DNA from: Nocardioides sp. SYSU D00065
GTDB lineage: Bacteria; Actinomycetota; Actinomycetes; Propionibacteriales; Nocardioidaceae
Direction: 5' to 3'
Assembly: GCF_017916425.1 (NCBI RefSeq)
Contig: NZ_JAFMSX010000002.1
Span: 428,413 to 492,412, forward strand
DNA length: 64,000 nucleotides
The number at the start of each line of letters is the position of its first letter. The first letter of the stretch is position 1. The notes beneath the pieces are model-generated. The model saw only the letters and a list, made by a program, of their open reading frames with translations. It did no database searches and was not told where the DNA came from. Positions 47,153-57,445 of this stretch are shown one piece after another. Both the position numbers and the translations under genes were made by a program.

Positions 47153-48199
47153 ATGGCCTACGAAGCAGCCTCTGACAGGTACGACGCCGGCATGCACTAC
47201 AGGTTCACCGGCAGGAGCGGGCTCAAGCTCCCGGCCCTGTCGCTGGGGCTGTGGCAGAACTTCGGCACCGACCGTCCCGAGGAGACCCAGCGAGCGATCC
47301 TGCGGCGCGCCTTCGACCGGGGCGTGACCCACTTCGACCTCGCCAACAACTACGGCCCGCCCTACGGCCGGGCCGAGGAGAACTTCGGGCGCTACCTGCG
47401 TGACGACTTCAAGACGTACCGCGACGAGCTGGTGATCTCGACCAAGGCCGGTTGGGACATGTGGCCCGGCCCGTACGGCCAGGGCGGGGGCTCGCGCAAG
47501 TACGTCCTGGCCTCGCTCGACCAGTCGCTGCAGCGGATGGGGCTGGACTACGTCGACATCTTCTACAGCCACCGCTTCGACCCCGAGACGCCGGTCGAGG
47601 AGACGATGATGGCTCTCGACACGGCGGTGCGCTCGGGGCGGGCCCTCTACATCGGCATCTCCTCCTACTCGGCGGCCAAGACCCACGAGGCGGCCACGAT
47701 CGCCCGCGAGCTCGGCACCCCGCTGCTCATCCACCAGCCGTCCTACTCGATGCTCAACCGCTGGATCGAGGCGCCGCAGGAGGGCGGGCAGAGCTTGCTC
47801 GACGAGCTCGAGGAGCAGGGGATGGGCTGCATCGTCTTCACCGCCCTGGCCCAGGGCCTGCTCACCGACCGCTACCTCGACGGCGTCCCTTCGGACTCCC
47901 GCGCCGCCCGCGACGACTCGACGATGACCGGGCTCGACGACGACGTCCTCGAGCGGGTGCGTGCCCTCAACGCCGTCGCCGAGCGACGCGGGCAGAAGCT
48001 CGCCCAGCTGGCCCTGCAGTGGGTGCTGCGCGACCAGCGGGTCACGAGCGCCGTCATCGGCGCCTCGAGCGTCGAGCAGCTCGACACCAACCTGGACGCC
48101 CTCTCCGCGCCGCCGCTGACCGACGAGGAGATCGCCGAGATCGACCGGTACGCCGTCGAGTCGGGCATCAACCTCTGGGCGAAGCAGACCGAGCAGTGA
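47153..48199 (+). CDS. Aldo-keto reductase (L-glyceraldehyde-3-phosphate reductase/YghZ-like)
   Basis: 348 residues, TIM-barrel reductase with the tetrad visible as Asp and Tyr in FDLANNYGPPYG, Lys in STKAGWDMWPGPYG and His in YSHRFDPETP. The WPGPYG loop and GSRKYVLASLDQSLQRMGLDYVDIFYSHR are typical of YghZ/Gpr-type enzymes that use NADPH on aldehydes such as methylglyoxal. ATG exactly 6 nt after CAGGAT: likely leaderless. Stop overlaps the next GTG. Confidence 0.92.
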   Translation: MAYEAASDRYDAGMHYRFTGRSGLKLPALSLGLWQNFGTDRPEETQRAILRRAFDRGVTHFDLANNYGPPYGRAEENFGRYLRDDFKTYRDELVISTKAGWDMWPGPYGQGGGSRKYVLASLDQSLQRMGLDYVDIFYSHRFDPETPVEETMMALDTAVRSGRALYIGISSYSAAKTHEAATIARELGTPLLIHQPSYSMLNRWIEAPQEGGQSLLDELEEQGMGCIVFTALAQGLLTDRYLDGVPSDSRAARDDSTMTGLDDDVLERVRALNAVAERRGQKLAQLALQWVLRDQRVTSAVIGASSVEQLDTNLDALSAPPLTDEEIAEIDRYAVESGINLWAKQTEQ

Positions 48200-49587
48200 C
48201 CCCGGCCCCGGTCCGCGTCGTCGTCGTGGGCGCCGACGCGGCCGGGATGTCGGCCGCCCATCAGGCGTTGCGCACGGCGAGGCGCACCGGTCGCGAGCTC
48301 GCCGTGACCGTCCTGGAGCGCGGGCACCACACCTCCTACAGCGCCTGCGGCATCCCCTACTGGATGGCCGGCGAGGTCGGCAGCGCCGACGACCTGGTCG
48401 CCCGGACGGCCGAGCAGCACCGCGAGGCCGGGATCGACCTCCGGCTCGGGGTCGAGGTGGTGGACGCCGACCTGTCGGCCCGGACGGTCACCACATCCGG
48501 CGGCGAGCAGGTCGCGTACGACGAGCTGGTCGTCGCCACCGGCGCGCCGGCCGTCATGCCCGACTGGGCGCTGCGACCCGACGGCACGGCGTACGACGGC
48601 GTGGGCACCGTCAAGACCCTCGACGACGGCGCCGCGTGGCTCGACCGCCTCGCCGGGGCCGGCGACGGCGCGCACGTCGTCGTGGTGGGTGCCGGCTACG
48701 TCGGCGTCGAGGTCGCCGAGGCCGCCCTGCGGCGCGGCTGCGGCGTCACCGTGCTGACGCGGGGGCGCGGCATGTCGATGCTCGAGGACGAGATGTCGGA
48801 GCGGGTCAACCTCGCCCTGTGCGACGCGGGCGTCGAGCTCGTGCTGGGCGCCGAGGTGACCGGCCTGGCCCTCGACGGGGACCGCGTGACCGGGGTGCGG
48901 TGGGACGGTGGCAGCCGGGACGCCGACCTGGTGGTGGTGGCGATCGGGGTGCGGCCCGCGACCGAGTTCCTCCGCGGCGCGCACGCTGCGGGCACGGGCC
49001 TCCGGCTGACGGAGGGTGGGGCGCTGCGGCCCGACCCGCACGGGCGGGTGGCCGACCACGTGTGGGCGGCCGGCGACTGCTGCGAGGTCCGCCGGCGCAT
49101 CGACGACAGGTGGGTGTTCCGGCCGCTCGGCACCCACGCCGCCAAGCACGGTCGCGCCCTGGGCGACTCGCTGGCCGGCGGCTCGCTGACCTTCGACGGG
49201 ATGGTCGACACCTCCATCACCCGCTTCTCCGTCGGCGAGGTCCACCTCGAGATCGCGCGCACCGGGCTCTCCCGTGCCGATGCCGAGGAGGCGGGGTACG
49301 ACGCCGTCGCCCTGCTGACGGAGGGGACCACCGCCAGCGGCTACATGCCCGAGGCGGAGCCGATCGCGCTGTGGGTGATGGCCGACCGGACGACGCGGCG
49401 CCTGCTCGGCGTCCAGGTCGTCGGGGGGCACGGAGCGGGCAAGCGGGTCGACGCGGCGGCGGCCGTGCTGTGGCACGGGGGGACGGTCGACGACCTGGCC
49501 TGGATGGACCTCGCGTACGCGCCGCCGTTCGCGACGACGTGGGAGGTCCTGCAGGTGGCGGCTCGGCGGGTCGCCGAGCGGCTCTGA
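48196..49587 (+). CDS. FAD-dependent pyridine nucleotide-disulfide oxidoreductase (CoA-disulfide reductase-like)
   Basis: 463 residues. N-terminal FAD motif VVVVGADAAGMSAAHQA, redox Cys in SYSACGIPYWMAGEV (the CoADR single-Cys motif), NAD motif VVVVGAGYVGVEVAEAALR, second FAD motif HVWAAGDCCEVRR and a C-terminal dimerisation domain. May reduce CoA disulfide or a polysulfide/peroxide with NAD(P)H. GTG start overlaps the reductase stop (GTGA). Confidence 0.9.
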   Translation: MTPAPVRVVVVGADAAGMSAAHQALRTARRTGRELAVTVLERGHHTSYSACGIPYWMAGEVGSADDLVARTAEQHREAGIDLRLGVEVVDADLSARTVTTSGGEQVAYDELVVATGAPAVMPDWALRPDGTAYDGVGTVKTLDDGAAWLDRLAGAGDGAHVVVVGAGYVGVEVAEAALRRGCGVTVLTRGRGMSMLEDEMSERVNLALCDAGVELVLGAEVTGLALDGDRVTGVRWDGGSRDADLVVVAIGVRPATEFLRGAHAAGTGLRLTEGGALRPDPHGRVADHVWAAGDCCEVRRRIDDRWVFRPLGTHAAKHGRALGDSLAGGSLTFDGMVDTSITRFSVGEVHLEIARTGLSRADAEEAGYDAVALLTEGTTASGYMPEAEPIALWVMADRTTRRLLGVQVVGGHGAGKRVDAAAAVLWHGGTVDDLAWMDLAYAPPFATTWEVLQVAARRVAERL

Positions 49588-49628
49588 GCGCGGCGGAAAT
49601 CGGTTGCCTGCCCCGCCAGGATGGCGGC

Positions 49629-50363
49629 ATGGAGCTGGAGATCGTCACCCTCGCCGAGCGCCCCGAGCTCATGGAGACCTTCTGGGACCTCGAGACGTCG
49701 TGGCCGGAGTTCATGAAGCACGACCCGATCGGCAACGCCTACTACAACGTGCTGAGCGAGTTCTCCGAGTTCGTGCTCGTGTGCCTCGACGACAGCGGCC
49801 GGCAGGTGGCCAAGGCGCACTCTGTGCCCTTCCAGCTGCCCGCCGGCGAGCTGCCGGACGGAGGCTGGGACGCTGCGATCCGCAGCGGGCTGCTCGCCCT
49901 GCTCTGGGGCGAGGAGCCGAACGCCGTCAGCGCCGTCGAGATCGCCGTCGAGCCCGCCCTCCAGGGCACCGGCCTGTCGCAGCGCATCCTGGCCGCGCTG
50001 CGCGACAACGCCGGGCGCCTCGGGTTCACCGAGCTCCTCGCCCCGGTGCGGCCCAACGGCAAGGCAGACGTGCACGAGCCGATGGCGTCGTACGCCTCGC
50101 GCACCCGGGACGACGGCCTGCCGGTCGACCCGTGGCTGCGCGTGCACGTGCGCGCCGGCGGCCGCGTCGACCGGGTCGCGTCGCGCTCGATGGTCATCCC
50201 CGGCACCCTGTCGGAGTGGCGGCAGTGGACCGGCCTGCCGTTCGACACCACCGGTCCCGTCGTCGTGCCCGGGGCGCTGGCCCCCGTGTGGTGCGACGCC
50301 GAGCACGGCACGGCGACCTACGTCGAGCCGAACGTGTGGGTGCGCCACGCCACGGGAGTGTGA
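49629..50363 (+). CDS. GNAT-fold acetyltransferase-like protein
   Basis: 244 residues. Acetyl-CoA loop pattern VEIAVEPALQGTGLSQRILAALRDNAGRLGF is present, flanked by an N-terminal part with KAHSVPFQLP and a C-terminal extension beyond the usual GNAT length. The substrate is unknown. ATG 49629 lies 6 nt after CAGGAT, again suggesting leaderless transcription. Confidence 0.8.
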   Translation: MELEIVTLAERPELMETFWDLETSWPEFMKHDPIGNAYYNVLSEFSEFVLVCLDDSGRQVAKAHSVPFQLPAGELPDGGWDAAIRSGLLALLWGEEPNAVSAVEIAVEPALQGTGLSQRILAALRDNAGRLGFTELLAPVRPNGKADVHEPMASYASRTRDDGLPVDPWLRVHVRAGGRVDRVASRSMVIPGTLSEWRQWTGLPFDTTGPVVVPGALAPVWCDAEHGTATYVEPNVWVRHATGV

Positions 50364-50375
50364 CCGGCGCGCCGC

Positions 50376-51638
50376 TCAGAGGTACTGGGCGGTCGCCTTG
50401 CGCAGCTCGTTGACGCACAGCGCCAGGAACGCCAGCGCGCACAGCGCCATCAGCACGTTGGAGTGCAGCTTGTTGCGCCACTCGCGCGGCGTGCGGTCGG
50501 TGTTGAGCAGCCACAGGAGCGTGACGGCGAGGAACGGCATGAAGAACGCGCCCAGCACCCCGTAGGCCAGGATCAGCCAGACCGGCTCGCCGAGGAACAT
50601 CATCGCCATCGGCGGGAAGGTCAGCCACAGGATGTAGGCCTTGTACCACTTGCCGCCGGCGCGGGCGTCCGCGTCGGTGCTGTCGCCGCCGGTCACGTGG
50701 GTCATGAAGTCGGCGAACATCAGGCTCACGCCGTTCCAGACCCCCACGAGCGACGACATCGCGGCCGACCAGAACCCGACCAGGAACACCTTGCCGGCCC
50801 ACTCGCCGTAGCGGTCCTGCAGGACCACCGAGAGGTCGAGCAGGCCCCGGTCGCCGCCCTCGATGGCGATGCTGGTGGAGTAGAGCAGCTCGGCGCCGAC
50901 GATGAGCGTGGCCAGCACGAAGATGCCGGTGACGACGTAGGCGATGGAGTTGTCGAGGCGCATGACGCGCATGTACGTCGGGTTGCTCCAGCCCTTCTCG
51001 CGCAACCAGTAGCCGTACGCCGCCAGCGTGATCGTGCCGCCGACACCACCGGCCAGGGCGAGCGTGTTGACCAGTCCGCCGTCCGGGATGCGCGGCGCGA
51101 GGCCGGTGAGGAGCTCGGGGAGGTTGGGCAGCGTCAGCAGGGCCGCTCCGACCATCGTCACGAACATCAGGCCGACGAACCCGGCGAGCACCTTCTCGAA
51201 CAGCTCGTAGCGACCGCTCCACACCAGCGCGAGGCCGAGCAGGCCGGACAGGATGCCCCACCAGGTGACCGACAGCCCGCCGAGCAGCCCGTCCAGCGCC
51301 AGGCCGGTGCCGGCCATCGCGGCGGCGCCGTAGACGAATCCCCAGATGACGATGTAGGGCCCGAAGTACCAGGTCGTCCACCGGCCCAGCGAGCGCCAGC
51401 CCTGGAAGATCGTCCGGCCGGTCGCCAGCGAGTAGCGGCCGGCGCCCTCGACCAGCACGATCTTCATGACGCACCCGACGACCACGCACCACAGCAACGT
51501 GTAGCCGAACTTCTGCCCGGCGACCAGGGTTGCGACGAGGTCCGCGCCGCCCACGCCGGTCGCCGCCACGACGAGGCCGGGGCCGATGATGCGCCACCGG
51601 GGGACGGTGCTCTGCTCTGCGGGGGTGGAGGAAGCCAT
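50376..51638 (-). CDS. Nramp-family transporter lacking the canonical metal-site motifs
   Basis: 420 residues, about eleven membrane spans with the LeuT-type Nramp fold. TM1 reads GPGLVVAATGVGGAD where Nramps have DPGN, and TM6 reads GGTITLAAYGYWLREKG where Nramps have MPH. Both metal-ligand sets are therefore replaced, so Mn2+/Fe2+ transport cannot be assumed; Mg2+ (NRMT-like) or another substrate is possible. ATG 51638 has AGGGTG upstream. An 18-bp palindrome 15 bp before the start is a likely operator. Confidence 0.85.
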   Translation of the reverse strand: MASSTPAEQSTVPRWRIIGPGLVVAATGVGGADLVATLVAGQKFGYTLLWCVVVGCVMKIVLVEGAGRYSLATGRTIFQGWRSLGRWTTWYFGPYIVIWGFVYGAAAMAGTGLALDGLLGGLSVTWWGILSGLLGLALVWSGRYELFEKVLAGFVGLMFVTMVGAALLTLPNLPELLTGLAPRIPDGGLVNTLALAGGVGGTITLAAYGYWLREKGWSNPTYMRVMRLDNSIAYVVTGIFVLATLIVGAELLYSTSIAIEGGDRGLLDLSVVLQDRYGEWAGKVFLVGFWSAAMSSLVGVWNGVSLMFADFMTHVTGGDSTDADARAGGKWYKAYILWLTFPPMAMMFLGEPVWLILAYGVLGAFFMPFLAVTLLWLLNTDRTPREWRNKLHSNVLMALCALAFLALCVNELRKATAQYL

Positions 51639-51652
51639 GCGCTTCACCCTAG

Positions 51653-51670
51653 AACCGGTCTGGACCGGTT
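51653..51670. promoter_or_regulatory. 18-bp palindromic operator candidate of the Nramp-like gene
   Basis: AACCGGTC-TG-GACCGGTT is a perfect inverted repeat, 15 bp upstream of the transporter ATG. The rest of the gap up to 51907 shows no gene or other clear site. A dimeric repressor (metal-responsive DtxR/MntR type or TetR/GntR type) could bind; the factor is unknown. Confidence 0.65.
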
Positions 51671-51907
51671 GTCGCGGGTGGTGGGTCCCCTGGGGTGGGG
51701 ACGGTGGGTGGTACGGCGCGCGACGTGGTTGCTCATGCCTGTGGCGACGGAGGGGGTTGGTCCGGGTGGAGCCGCGGCTTCCCAGCTGAACGGGGTGGTG
51801 TCGGTCGAGCCCGGGTTCGGCGGCTGACGTGGGAGTGCGGGGGCTGTCGCGGGTGACGACGTGCCGCTGACCCCGCCGTCATCGGCTCGGCGGGGTGCGG
51901 GGCGGGG

Positions 51908-53350
<1,443 letters not shown>

Positions 53351-53569
53351 GTGTTCGATTCTACTCCGTTCCAATGACAACGTCGAGTTCTCCGGGGGCC
53401 TGGGGATGACAGTCGAGTCGCACCCGGTTGGTCGGAACGCGGAACGCTGACGCCTTGCCAGTCCGCGCGGGAGGCTCGTCCAGCGCAGCAGTGCCCACCT
53501 GGCAACCGTCGGGGCCTGGCCCCACAAATCGAGTGACGGGGCAGCGGCGGGCGGGGACAATCGTCTGTC

Positions 53570-55258
53570 GTGGGTCACGTGGATGTCGCTGGAGTGCGCT
53601 ACGAGCTGCCGGACGGGCGGGTGCTGCTCGACGACGTCAGCTTCCGGGTCGGCGACGGTCAGAAGGTCGCCCTCGTCGGCGCCAACGGGGCCGGGAAGAC
53701 GACCCTGCTGCGGATCGTGACCGGTGACCTGACGCCCCATGCCGGCGCCGTCACCCGGTCCGGCGGCCTCGGCGTGATGCGCCAGTTCGTCGGGCACGGC
53801 GGGGGTGACGAGACCGTCCACGACCTGCTGCTGTCCGTCGCGCCCGAGCGGATGCGGCAGGCGTCGGCGCGGGTCGACGAGTGCGAGCTCGCGCTGATGG
53901 AGGTCGACGACGAGAAGACCCAGCTGGCCTACGCCGAGGCGCTGGGGGAGTACGCCGACGCCGGCGGCTACGACGTCGAGGTCACCTGGGACGTGTGCAC
54001 CACGGCCGCGATGGGACTGCCGTTCGACCGGGCCCGGCACCGGCTGCTGACCACCCTGTCCGGCGGCGAGCAGAAGCGCCTGGTCCTGGAGTACCTGCTG
54101 CGCGGTCCCGACCAGGTGCTGCTGCTCGACGAGCCCGACAACTACCTCGACGTGCCGGGCAAGATCTGGCTCGAGCAGCGGATCCGCGAGTCGCCCAAGA
54201 CCATCCTGTTCATCAGCCACGACCGCGAGCTGCTCAACAACACCGCCACCCGCATCGTCACCGTCGAGCTCGGCAGCGCCGGCAACCGCGTGTGGACGCA
54301 CCCGGGCGACTTCGCGTCGTACCACGACGCCCGCACCGACCGGTTCGCGCGCCTGGAGGAGCTGCGGCGTCGGTGGGACGAGGAGCACGCCAAGATCAAG
54401 GCCCTCGTGCTGCGGCTCAAGATCAAGTCGGAGTACAACGACGGGATGGCCTCGCAGTACCGCGCCGCGCAGACCCGCCTGCGCAAGTTCGAGGAGGCGG
54501 GCCCGCCCATCGAGCAGCCGCGCGAGCAGCAGGTGAAGATGCGCCTCAAGGGCGGCCGCACCGGCAAGCGAGCCGTGGTGTGCACCGGTCTCGAGCTCAC
54601 CGGGCTGATGAAGCCCTTCGACCTCGAGGTCTGGTACGGCGAGCGCGTGGCGGTGCTGGGCTCCAACGGCTCCGGGAAGTCGCACTTCCTGCGACTCCTC
54701 GCGGCCGGCGGGTCGGACCCGGACGTGGAGCACCGGCCGGTCGGCGACCCTCCCGCGCCGGTGCCGCACACGGGCACCGCCAAGCTGGGAGCGCGCGTGC
54801 GGCCCGGCTGGTTCGTGCAGACCCACGAGCACCCGGAGCTGGTGGGCCGGACCCTCCTGGAGATCCTGCACCGCGGCGACGGCGCGCCCGGCGGTCGTGC
54901 CGGCATGGGGCGCGAGCAGGCCGCTCGCGTGCTCGACCGCTACGAGCTCGCGCACGCCGGCGAGCAGACCTTCGAGTCGCTCAGCGGCGGGCAGCAGGCG
55001 CGCTTCCAGATCCTGCTGCTCGAGCTGTCCGGCGCGACCCTCCTGCTCCTCGACGAGCCCACCGACAACCTCGACGTCCAGTCGGCCGAGGCGCTGGAGG
55101 CCGGGCTCGAGGCGTTCGAGGGCACGGTGCTCGCGGTGACCCACGACCGGTGGTTCGCGCGCGGCTTCGACCGCTTCCTGGTCTACGGATCCGACGGCGA
55201 GGTCTACGAGTCCGACGGTCCGGTGTGGGACGAGGGACGGGTGGTCCGGGCGCGATGA
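53570..55258 (+). CDS. ABC-F family ATPase
   Basis: 562 residues with two ABC domains and no membrane spans. Walker A GANGAGKTT and GSNGSGKSH; signatures LSGGEQKR and LSGGQQAR; Walker B LLLDEPDNYLD and LLLDEPTDNLD; the linker (LEELRRRWDEEHAKIKALVLRLKIK) is helical and charged. ABC-F proteins act on ribosomes (translation factors or target protection); which one is unclear. GTG start; GACAAT (53556-53561) is a possible -10. Overlaps the next gene by 4 nt. The 219-bp gap upstream holds no other gene. Confidence 0.92.
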   Translation: MGHVDVAGVRYELPDGRVLLDDVSFRVGDGQKVALVGANGAGKTTLLRIVTGDLTPHAGAVTRSGGLGVMRQFVGHGGGDETVHDLLLSVAPERMRQASARVDECELALMEVDDEKTQLAYAEALGEYADAGGYDVEVTWDVCTTAAMGLPFDRARHRLLTTLSGGEQKRLVLEYLLRGPDQVLLLDEPDNYLDVPGKIWLEQRIRESPKTILFISHDRELLNNTATRIVTVELGSAGNRVWTHPGDFASYHDARTDRFARLEELRRRWDEEHAKIKALVLRLKIKSEYNDGMASQYRAAQTRLRKFEEAGPPIEQPREQQVKMRLKGGRTGKRAVVCTGLELTGLMKPFDLEVWYGERVAVLGSNGSGKSHFLRLLAAGGSDPDVEHRPVGDPPAPVPHTGTAKLGARVRPGWFVQTHEHPELVGRTLLEILHRGDGAPGGRAGMGREQAARVLDRYELAHAGEQTFESLSGGQQARFQILLLELSGATLLLLDEPTDNLDVQSAEALEAGLEAFEGTVLAVTHDRWFARGFDRFLVYGSDGEVYESDGPVWDEGRVVRAR

Positions 55259-56292
55259 CCACGCTCGCGAGCCGGCTCGAGGTCGTCGGGGTCGACCCGG
55301 CGAACGAGGCCGCGTTCGCCGCGTGGCACCACGTCTACGACGCCGCCGAGCGCCACGAGCTGGGCGAGGTTGCGACGCCCTGGCGGCTCGAGGAGGTGCG
55401 GGCCACCATGCAGGACACCGCCTCGCACTCCTGGACCGGAGGCTGGGCAGGCGTGCTGGACGGCGAGACCGTGGCCAGCGGCTGGATGCGCACCCCGCTG
55501 CTCGACAACCACGAGCTGGCCGAGGTCCTCGTCCACGTCCTTCCCGCCCACCGCCGCAGAGGTCTCGGCACCGCGGTCCTGCGAAGGCTGGAGGAGGTGG
55601 CGCTCGAGCGCGGGCGACGCGTCCTGAACAGCCTGGCCTCCTGGCCCTACGAGGCGGGTCCCAGCGGCGCGGGAGCCGCCGGTCCCGGGTTCGCGCGCAG
55701 CCGGGGCTACGCCCTGGCGCTGTCGGAGGTGCAGCGCGAGCTGCGGCTGCCGGTGGCCGACGAGTCGCTCGCGCGGCTGGCGACCGATGCGGCGGCCCAG
55801 CACGCGGCGTACGAGCTGCGCTCCTGGGTCGGTCCGGTGCCCGACGAGCTGCTCGCCGGGTGGGCGGAGATCACCGCGAGCCTGGAGACCGAGGCGCCCA
55901 CCGGCGACCTCGCGCTCGAGCCGCAGGCCGTCAGCCTGGAGGCCGTCCGGGAGCGGGAGGCGCTGGCCGCGCGGCAGGGACGTACGAAGTACGTCACCGT
56001 CGCCCTCGATGCGACGGGCGCGATGGTCGCCTACTCCGACCTCGCCACCACCGAGCACGAGCCCGGCCGTGCCTACCAGTGGGGCACGCTCGTGCGACGC
56101 GAGCACCGCGGCCACCGCCTCGGCATGGCGGTCAAGGTCGCCAACCTGCGCCTCCTGCAGCGCGAACGGCGCGACATCGAGCGGCTCACGACCTACAACG
56201 CCGAGGTCAACGACCACATGATCGCGATCAACCGGGCGCTCGGGTTCCGGCCGGTCGCCCGGCTGGGGGACTTCCAGAAGAGGCTCGGCTGA
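55255..56292 (+). CDS. Double GNAT-domain acetyltransferase
   Basis: 345 residues. Two GNAT folds: acetyl-CoA loop VLVHVLPAHRRRGLGTAVLRRL in the first (about 90-125), and WGTLVRREHRGHRLGMAVKVANLRLL plus YNAEVNDHMIAINRALGFRPV in the second (about 275-335). This tandem form resembles mycothiol synthase-like and drug/peptide acetyltransferases. The substrate is unknown. ATG overlaps the ABC-F stop (ATGA), so the two are co-translated. Confidence 0.87.
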   Translation: MTTLASRLEVVGVDPANEAAFAAWHHVYDAAERHELGEVATPWRLEEVRATMQDTASHSWTGGWAGVLDGETVASGWMRTPLLDNHELAEVLVHVLPAHRRRGLGTAVLRRLEEVALERGRRVLNSLASWPYEAGPSGAGAAGPGFARSRGYALALSEVQRELRLPVADESLARLATDAAAQHAAYELRSWVGPVPDELLAGWAEITASLETEAPTGDLALEPQAVSLEAVREREALAARQGRTKYVTVALDATGAMVAYSDLATTEHEPGRAYQWGTLVRREHRGHRLGMAVKVANLRLLQRERRDIERLTTYNAEVNDHMIAINRALGFRPVARLGDFQKRLG

Positions 56293-56300
56293 ACCGTCGC

Positions 56301-56333
56301 GGGATGAACGGGGCATGAACGCGACGACAACGG
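56301..56333 (+). promoter_or_regulatory. Three 11-bp direct repeats (AACG core) upstream of the hydrolase gene
   Basis: AACG occurs at 56307, 56318 and 56329; the first two repeats share ATGAACG, the third reads GACAACG. Spacing is exactly 11 bp, and the block ends 66 nt before the GTG. Same geometry as the GCAAG triplets downstream but a different core, and no hexamer fits at the same -10 distance. Confidence 0.45.
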
Positions 56334-56399
56334 GGTACCTACGTCGACCTCACCCGGTCGAGACGGCGGCCGCGCCGCTTCTCGTACCCGGAGGTCGCC

Positions 56400-57350
56400 G
56401 TGGCCGATGTCCGATCCCTGCTGCTCGACGTCGACGGCCCCGTCCACGTCACCGACTTCGGCGGGTCGCGGCACGCTCCGGTCGTGCTCTGCGTCCACGG
56501 CCTGGGCGGGTCCTCGTCGGTGTGGCGGACCTTCGCGGACGCGGTCGGGCCGTCCCTGCGGGTGCTGGCCATCGACCTGCCCGGGCACGGTCGGTCCCCG
56601 GCGCAGGGACGCACGATGTCCGTGGCCGAGTCAGCGCGGGTGCTGGAAGGGGTGATCGACGAGCTGCAGGTCGGTCCGGTGGTCCTCGTCGGCCACTCGA
56701 TGGGGGCGGCCGTCTCGATGCTCACCGCCGCCTCGGCCCCGTCGTCGGTGAGCCGGCTGCTCCTCCTGGCCCCGCCGGCGCCGCGTGACGGGGCGCGGCT
56801 CATGAGCCCGGCACTGATCCCGCACGTCGCCGTGTGCCTGTGGCCACGCGTGGGCCTGCTCGCCCTGCAGCGGCGGCTGTCGCGCCAGAGCCTGGAGGAC
56901 TACGTCTGGGACAGGTTCCGACTGACGTGTGCCTCCGTGACCGGCCTCTCGGAGGTCGTCGAGGCCGTCACCGCTGAGATGCAGGCGGCCTACGACGGGG
57001 GCGAGGACCCCCTCGCCGGCTTCATCCGGGCCGCCCGGTCCGTAGGGATGCTCGTCGCCGGCGGCCGCGGCTACCGTGACGTCATCTCCCGGGTGGACCA
57101 GCCCGTCCGGATCGTCCACGGCGCCCTGGACCGGGTGCTCGACCCCGGCGGACTCGAGCAGCTCACGGCGCTGCGTCCGCACTGGCGCACCCACCTCCTG
57201 CCGCAGGTCGGGCACTCGCCGCACCTGGAGGAGCCGAGCGTCGTCGCGAGCCTGCTCCGGGACTCCGGCACGGCCGACGAGCCGGCATCCGAGCCGGCGT
57301 CGCAGCCTATGGGCTCCGTCGGCGCGCCGCTGGCGGCGCCCTCCGCCTAA
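56400..57350 (+). CDS. Alpha/beta hydrolase
   Basis: 316 residues. Oxyanion CVHGLGGSSSVW, nucleophile elbow VGHSMGAAVS, acid in VHGALDRVLDPG and His in VGHSPHLEEP: a complete triad. The Pro/Ser/Ala-rich C-terminal tail is probably disordered. GTG start with GGAGG 6 nt upstream. Lies directly before the SARP regulator with its own candidate repeat operator; the substrate is unknown. Confidence 0.88.
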   Translation: MADVRSLLLDVDGPVHVTDFGGSRHAPVVLCVHGLGGSSSVWRTFADAVGPSLRVLAIDLPGHGRSPAQGRTMSVAESARVLEGVIDELQVGPVVLVGHSMGAAVSMLTAASAPSSVSRLLLLAPPAPRDGARLMSPALIPHVAVCLWPRVGLLALQRRLSRQSLEDYVWDRFRLTCASVTGLSEVVEAVTAEMQAAYDGGEDPLAGFIRAARSVGMLVAGGRGYRDVISRVDQPVRIVHGALDRVLDPGGLEQLTALRPHWRTHLLPQVGHSPHLEEPSVVASLLRDSGTADEPASEPASQPMGSVGAPLAAPSA

Positions 57351-57352
57351 GC

Positions 57353-57385
57353 ACCGCAACGAGCCTGCAAGCGAGCTGCAAGCCC
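57353..57385 (+). promoter_or_regulatory. Predicted SARP operator and promoter of the SARP gene
   Basis: Three 11-bp repeats with cores GCAAC (57356), GCAAG (57367) and GCAAG (57378). Ten nt after the last core comes CACCCT (57393-57398), a -10-like hexamer with A2 and T6. The start codon is 60 nt beyond. Head-to-tail 11-bp repeats ending just before the -10 are the known SARP site architecture. Confidence 0.75.
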
Positions 57386-57394
57386 GTACCGCCA

Positions 57395-57435
57395 CCCTCG
57401 TCCGGGCGACCACCGTCGCCGACGACGGACGAGGG
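57395..57435 (+). promoter_or_regulatory. Hairpin that buries the SARP ribosome-binding site
   Basis: CCCTCGTCCG (57395-57404) pairs with CGGACGAGGG (57426-57435); inside, GGCGAC (57405-57410) pairs with GTCGCC (57415-57420). The 3' arm contains GAGGG of the ribosome site GAGGGGGA (57431-57438) before ATG 57446. Confidence 0.6.
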
Positions 57436-57445
57436 GGACGAACGG

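Noticed and set aside
50463..51827. 454-codon plus-strand open frame
   Set aside because: Shadow of the Nramp-like gene; GC-rich read-through without motifs.
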